Assembly: GCF_000317595.1 (NCBI RefSeq)
Contig: NZ_AEJC01000061.1
Coordinates: 1-64,000, forward strand
Length of the DNA: 64,000 nt
Direction of reading: 5' to 3'
Origin: Streptomyces ipomoeae 91-03
Lineage (GTDB): Bacteria; Actinomycetota; Actinomycetes; Streptomycetales; Streptomycetaceae
Below, one piece after another: positions 60,294 to 64,000 of the stretch; positions within the stretch are counted from its first letter, which is position 1; each line of letters starts with the position of its first letter. Below the pieces are notes generated by a model. The model was not told the DNA's origin. It was given only the letters and a program-made list of their open reading frames with translations, and did no database searches. The position numbers and the translations under genes were made by a program.

Positions 60294-61235
60294 GGGTGCG
60301 TTTCATATGTGGATCTTGATGTGTCAAGATCCCACTTCGTGGGGCGGCATGATCTGACGAATACACAGTGGGCGAAGCTGGAGCCCCTGCTCCCGGTCGG
60401 CAAGAAGCCTGGACGGCCACCGGTGCACACCAAGCGGCAACTGATAGACGGCATACGGTGGCGCACCCGCGCCGGTGCTTCCTGGCGGGACGTGCCCGAG
60501 CGCTATGGCCCGTGGGAGACGGTCTACGGCCTGTTCCGCCGCTGGCAGCGGGACGGCACCTGGCACCGCATCTTCGAACAGCTGCAGGCCCAGGCCGACG
60601 CCGAGGGACTGATCACCTGGGACGTCTCGGTGGACTCGACCATCGCCCGCGCCCACCAGCATGCGGCCGGCGCCCGCAAAAAGGGGATCTGCAGATCGAG
60701 CCGCCAGGCGGTGTGTTCATCGAGCCCGACGACCACGGGCTCGGACGCTCCCGGGGCGGGCTGACAACCAAGCTCCACCTGGCGGTCGAGCAGGCCCAGA
60801 AACCGATGTCGCTGGTCATCACGGCAGGACAGCGCGGTGATTCCCCGCAGTTCCAGGTGGTCTTGGGCCGCATCCGGGTGCCCCGGCTCGGGTCGGGCCG
60901 CCCGCGCACCCGGCCGGACAAGGTGCGTGCCGACAAGGCGTACGGCTCCCGCGCGAACCGTGCCTACCTGCGCAAGCGCGGTATCCGCTGCACGATCCCG
61001 GAGAAGCGCGACCAGATCGCCAACCGCAAGAACCGCGGCTCCCACGGCGGCCGGCCACCTAAGTTCGACAAGGCCGACTACAAGGAGCGCCACGCGGTCG
61101 AGTGCGGAATCAATCGCCTCAAGCGGCACCGCGCTGTCGCCACGAGATACGACAAGTTGGCAGTTCGCTACGAGGCGACCGTGCTGGTCGCAGCCATCAA
61201 CGAGTGGCTGTGACCAGCACTTTCAAAACGCACCC
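60294..61235 (+). mobile_element. Complete IS5-family insertion sequence (942 bp)
   Basis: The element starts and ends with inverted GGGTGCGTTT repeats (imperfect beyond 10 bp) and is flanked by TA on both sides (60292-60293 and 61236-61237), the target duplication of the group. It carries one two-frame transposase gene. The right TA plus the last C of the element gives the stop codon of the MprF-like gene, so that gene is intact. Confidence 0.88.
60309..61213 (+). CDS. IS5-family transposase made by -1 frameshift
   Basis: The first frame gives an IS5-type N-terminal part ([39 protein letters not shown]) and the first catalytic Asp ([20 protein letters not shown]). The rest ([52 protein letters not shown], with the second Asp and the Glu) lies in the -1 frame. 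The slip site is CAAAAAGGGG at 60677-60686; reading AAG and moving back one base gives [12 protein letters not shown]. Without the shift the product stops at 60764. The GTG at 60309 is inside the element; other starts are possible. Confidence 0.85.
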
Positions 61236-63157
61236 TAGGCCGCTCGTACGCCTCCTTCGGTCAGCGCGTGGTCCGCCACCCGGTGGGCGCACGGGCTGGG
61301 GGCCTTGGTGCGGCGGCGCAGGGGGCGGGGGAGGGCGAGGTTGACGAAGCCTTCGGCCTGCATGGCGGCGAAGCCTATGCGGGGCAGGTCGCGGGAGGCG
61401 GCGTAGACGACGAAGCGGGGTTCCCAGCGGGGGCAGAACTTGGCGTTGAACTTGTACAGCGACTCGATCTGGAACCAGCGGGAGAGGAAGACCAGCAGAC
61501 CGCGCCAGGCGCGCAGCACCGGGCCGGCGCCGATCTTCTCGCCGCGGGCCAGGGCCGAGCGGAACATCGCGAAGTTCAACGACACCCGTGTCACGCCCAG
61601 ACGGGGGGCCGCCTGGAGGGCCGCGACGATGAGGAGTTCGTTCATGCCGGGGTCGGCGGAACGGTCGCGGCGCATCAGGTCCAGGGAGGCGCCGTCGGGG
61701 CCCCAGGGGACGAAGTGGAGTACGGCTTTGAGGTCGCCGTACGGGCCGGGTGTCTCGTCGGCCTTGTGGGCGGTGGCTATGAGGCAGTCGCCGTCGGTCG
61801 GGTCGCCGATGCGGCCGAGCGCCATGGAGAAGCCGCGCTCGGTGTCGGTGCCGCGCCAGTCCTCGGCGGCGCGGCGGATCCGGTCCAGCTCCGCCTCGCC
61901 GAGGTCACGGACGCGCCGTACCCGGGTCTCGTAACCGAGCCGCTCGATGCGCTTCACCATCTGACGCACGTTGCGCATCGCGCGCCCGGCGAGAGAGAAA
62001 TCCGCGACATCCACCACCGCCTCGTCGCCGAGTTCGAGGGCGTCCAGGCCGGTCTCCCGGGTCCACACCTCGGCGCCCGTCTCCGAGCAGCCCATGACGG
62101 CCGGGGTCCAGGAGTGGGCCCTGGCCTCGTCCATGAAGCGTTCGATCGCGCCGGGCCAGGCCTCGACGTCGCCGATCGGGTCGCCGCTGGCGAGCATCAC
62201 ACCGGAGACGACGCGGTACGTCACCGCCGCCTTGCCGCTGGGCGAGAACACGACCGCCTTGTCGCGGCGGAGCGCGAAGTGGCCGAGGGAGTCACGGCCG
62301 CCGTGCCTGTCCAGCAGGGCGCGCAGCCGGGCCTCGTCGTCGGCGGTGAGCCGGGCCGCCGGGTGCTCGGGGCGGAAAGCCAGGTAGATGGTGGTGACGG
62401 CGGTCAGCAGACCGAGGGCGCCGAGGGAGAAGGCCACCGTCCAGGAGGTGTTGCCGGTGTAGTCGACCGGGCCCTCGAAGCCGAACAGGCCGTAGATGAC
62501 GTGTTCGAGGCGGGCGGCGAGGCTGGGGTCGCCGATCATGTGCTGGGAATGGGCGCTGACGACGACCAGACCGAGGAGTATCGAAGCGGTGCCCATCAGC
62601 ATGAAGTTGGCGAGCGCCCGCCAGCGGCTGTGTGGGTCGGGCAGCGCGCGGAACTCGTCGCGGTGGCGCACCAGCGGGATGAGCAGTGCCAGGGAGATGA
62701 GCGCGCCGATCAGCGAGTGACGGTAGGCGAACTGGGCGATCGCCCCGGCCGGCAGCAGGACGACGGCCGCGCGCCACGCCCGTCGTTTTCGCCGCCGCAG
62801 ACCGTGGGCGAGCAGGAGCAGCAGAACGCCCGCGCTCAGCGACAGAGCCGCGGCGAACGGACCGAGCGCGCCGGGCAGTACCTCGGCCATCGTGTGCATA
62901 CGGCTGTGCCGGAAGCGGGGGAAGACGCCCGCCGCGACATCCACGAGCCCGACGAACGCGCAGGCCCGGGCGACCAGCGTGGGCACGGCCTCGGGGCGTG
63001 GTCCGCGCAGTGCGCGACGCAGTGCGCCGTTCACGCGCAGTGCGCCGTTCACGCGCCGGACGGCGCTCGACGGGAGTCGGCTCGACTCCTGAGCCTGGGG
63101 TCGGCCCGAGCGAACCGGAACCTCACCCGACATTTCCCTATCTGTCCTGACAGACAT
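61235..63157 (-). CDS. mprF: MprF-like phosphatidylglycerol lysyltransferase
   Basis: The protein (640 aa) has about six or seven membrane segments in the first half, for example FAAALSLSAGVLLLLLAHGL and ALISLALLIPLV. A C-terminal DUF2156 transferase domain includes VMLASGDPIGDVEAWPGAIERF and FNAKFCPRWEPRFVVYAASRDLPRI. It would add lysine from tRNA to phosphatidylglycerol and reduce the negative surface charge. The ATG at 63157 or the one at 63133 (MSGEVPV) may be used. An 18-bp in-frame tandem duplication (63019-63054) doubles VNGALR. The stop codon lies at the IS5 element junction. Confidence 0.9.
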   Translation of the reverse strand: MSVRTDREMSGEVPVRSGRPQAQESSRLPSSAVRRVNGALRVNGALRRALRGPRPEAVPTLVARACAFVGLVDVAAGVFPRFRHSRMHTMAEVLPGALGPFAAALSLSAGVLLLLLAHGLRRRKRRAWRAAVVLLPAGAIAQFAYRHSLIGALISLALLIPLVRHRDEFRALPDPHSRWRALANFMLMGTASILLGLVVVSAHSQHMIGDPSLAARLEHVIYGLFGFEGPVDYTGNTSWTVAFSLGALGLLTAVTTIYLAFRPEHPAARLTADDEARLRALLDRHGGRDSLGHFALRRDKAVVFSPSGKAAVTYRVVSGVMLASGDPIGDVEAWPGAIERFMDEARAHSWTPAVMGCSETGAEVWTRETGLDALELGDEAVVDVADFSLAGRAMRNVRQMVKRIERLGYETRVRRVRDLGEAELDRIRRAAEDWRGTDTERGFSMALGRIGDPTDGDCLIATAHKADETPGPYGDLKAVLHFVPWGPDGASLDLMRRDRSADPGMNELLIVAALQAAPRLGVTRVSLNFAMFRSALARGEKIGAGPVLRAWRGLLVFLSRWFQIESLYKFNAKFCPRWEPRFVVYAASRDLPRIGFAAMQAEGFVNLALPRPLRRRTKAPSPCAHRVADHALTEGGVRAA

Positions 63158-63228
63158 CGCATCCCGTAGTTCCGCGAGAGACCTTGGATCCGGTGCCTTT
63201 CCGGCATCCGGCGACATTGCGCCCTCTA

Positions 63229-63255
63229 GGACGGTGCCTTGGCGAGGGAGGTTCA
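63229..63255 (-). promoter_or_regulatory. Possible sigma-E-type promoter of mprF
   Basis: On the minus strand TGAACCT, a 16-bp spacer and GTCC resemble the Streptomyces sigma-E pattern (GGAACTT, 16, GTC). It lies about 70 bp before the mprF start. I recall mprF as part of the cell-envelope stress response, which fits, but the match is partial. Confidence 0.35.
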
Positions 63256-63326
63256 CTCTGCACCGCAAAGCTGAACCAAAGGTCAAGGAAAAACGAGGAA
63301 AGAAGGGGCGGCGAGGGACGAGCCGA

Positions 63327-64000
63327 TGGGTCTTACGAGCAACAATGCGCTGGCGCTGGCGGTTGTGGCCGCCGTGCTGCTGTTCATGGGCACGGTGTGG
63401 CTGTGGCCGAAGCTGGCCCGTCGGGGCTGGCGTGCCGTCGGCGGCCGGATCGGCGTCCTGCTGGCCACGCAGGTGGCCGTCTTCGCCGCGATCGGCCTCG
63501 CCGCCAACCAGGCCTTCGGCTTCTACGCCAGCTGGGCCGACCTCCTCGGCCAGGAGACCGGCCAGGGCGTCGTCGTCGACCACGACGGGGCCGACACCGG
63601 TGGGCCGTTGCGGGTGCTCGACACCCGGCGGATCAACTCGGCGGGCGGCGCCCGGCCCCAGGTCGGCGGCCAGATCCAGAAGGTCGAGATCGTGGGCCGT
63701 ACGTCACGGATCGCGAGCCCCGCGTACGTGTATCTGCCGCCGGAGTACTTCCAGTCCCGGTACCGCACCCGCACCTTCCCGGCCGCCGTCGTCCTCACCG
63801 GCTACCCCGGCACCGCCGAGGCCCTCATCAAGGGCCTGCGCTATCCGCAGACGGCCCGCAGGCTGGCCCGCGACGGCAAGGCGCAGCCGATGATCCTCGT
63901 CATGCTGCGGCCGACCGTCGCGCCGCCGCGCGACACCGAGTGCGTGGACATCCCGGGCGGGCCGCAGACCGAGTCGTTCTTCGCCAAGGACCTCCCGGAC
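63327..64000 (+). CDS. Membrane-anchored esterase-like alpha/beta hydrolase (partial)
   Basis: The gene runs off the window; 224 residues are visible. Two membrane segments (ALALAVVAAVLLFMGTVWLW and VLLATQVAVFAAIGLAANQ) are followed by an extracytoplasmic domain starting like antigen 85-type or S-formylglutathione-type esterases (YVYLPPEYFQS, FPAAVVLTGYPGTAEALI, PMILVMLRP). The catalytic serine lies beyond the end. The ATG at 63327 follows GAGGGA. It is divergent from mprF. Confidence 0.82.

Noticed and set aside
1..64000. tRNA or rRNA genes
   Set aside because: I looked for tRNA-like arms and CCA-adjacent stems in the intergenic gaps and saw none I could support. No rRNA segment is recognisable.

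Overview
The window is high-GC chromosomal DNA from a Streptomyces species. The evidence is very strong G/C bias at third codon positions, frequent GTG and TTG starts with 1-4 bp gene overlaps, Tat signals and lipoboxes, an AfsR-type regulator, two gene sets with DUF397 and Scr1/WhiJ-type regulators, and tipA. From about 31 kb onward the gene order (alternative ribosomal protein cluster, tipA, DedA, ThrE-type exporter, ppa, dacB, tilS, hpt, ftsH, folE/K/B/P, mprF) is the order I recall from the core region of S. coelicolor relatives. I made no comparison to confirm this.

Layout. 0.2-11.6 kb: a carbohydrate ABC importer (lipoprotein and two permeases) next to a LacI-type sensor protein that lacks its DNA-binding domain; a PAS/GAF/SpoIIE phosphatase with a C-terminal kinase-like domain; a secreted alpha-carbonic anhydrase; a Tat-exported six-hairpin-fold protein behind a perfect LacI-type operator; and a family 2 glycosyltransferase. 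12-17 kb: a large AfsR-like regulator and a family A DNA polymerase. 17.2-20.4 kb: a three-gene set with a secreted protein of unknown function, a secreted NucA/NucB-type nuclease, and a cytoplasmic protein whose gene carries a perfect 49-bp inverted repeat. 20.5-26.4 kb: the first DUF397/Scr1/ATPase set, a Clp-N domain regulator with a palindromic promoter, a LysE-type exporter and a DUF2786 protein. 26.4-29.5 kb: a flavin oxidoreductase and ECF41 sigma factor pair between a decayed Tn3-type transposase and a decayed tyrosine recombinase. 29.5-31 kb: two lipoproteins and a 19-bp minisatellite.

31.3-33.9 kb is a zinc-starvation locus. Cysteine-free S14, L28, L33, L31 and S18 paralogs and a COG0523 GTPase diverge from a Zur-box-like palindrome. 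Next come a second DUF397/Scr1/ATPase set with shared upstream motifs (34-36.5 kb), an aldehyde dehydrogenase, a PadR regulator with an ABC exporter whose promoter is bracketed by two palindromes, a G-rich repeat, a PucR-type regulator, a cupin and tipA with its 19-bp-spacer promoter. 45-64 kb is mainly housekeeping: DedA, ThrE-type exporter, pyrophosphatase, PBP4-type carboxypeptidase, zinc metalloprotease, tilS, hpt, ftsH, the folate genes, and an MprF-like lysyltransferase. A complete IS5-family element has inserted exactly at the stop codon of the last of these.

Two themes run through the window. Short tandem duplications (14-36 bp) are frequent, and three are triplications that cover a stop codon. 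Dispersed Streptomyces intergenic repeat modules appear between genes and, in two places, in frame inside genes. Everything here is read from the sequence and from memory of protein families; no database search was run.
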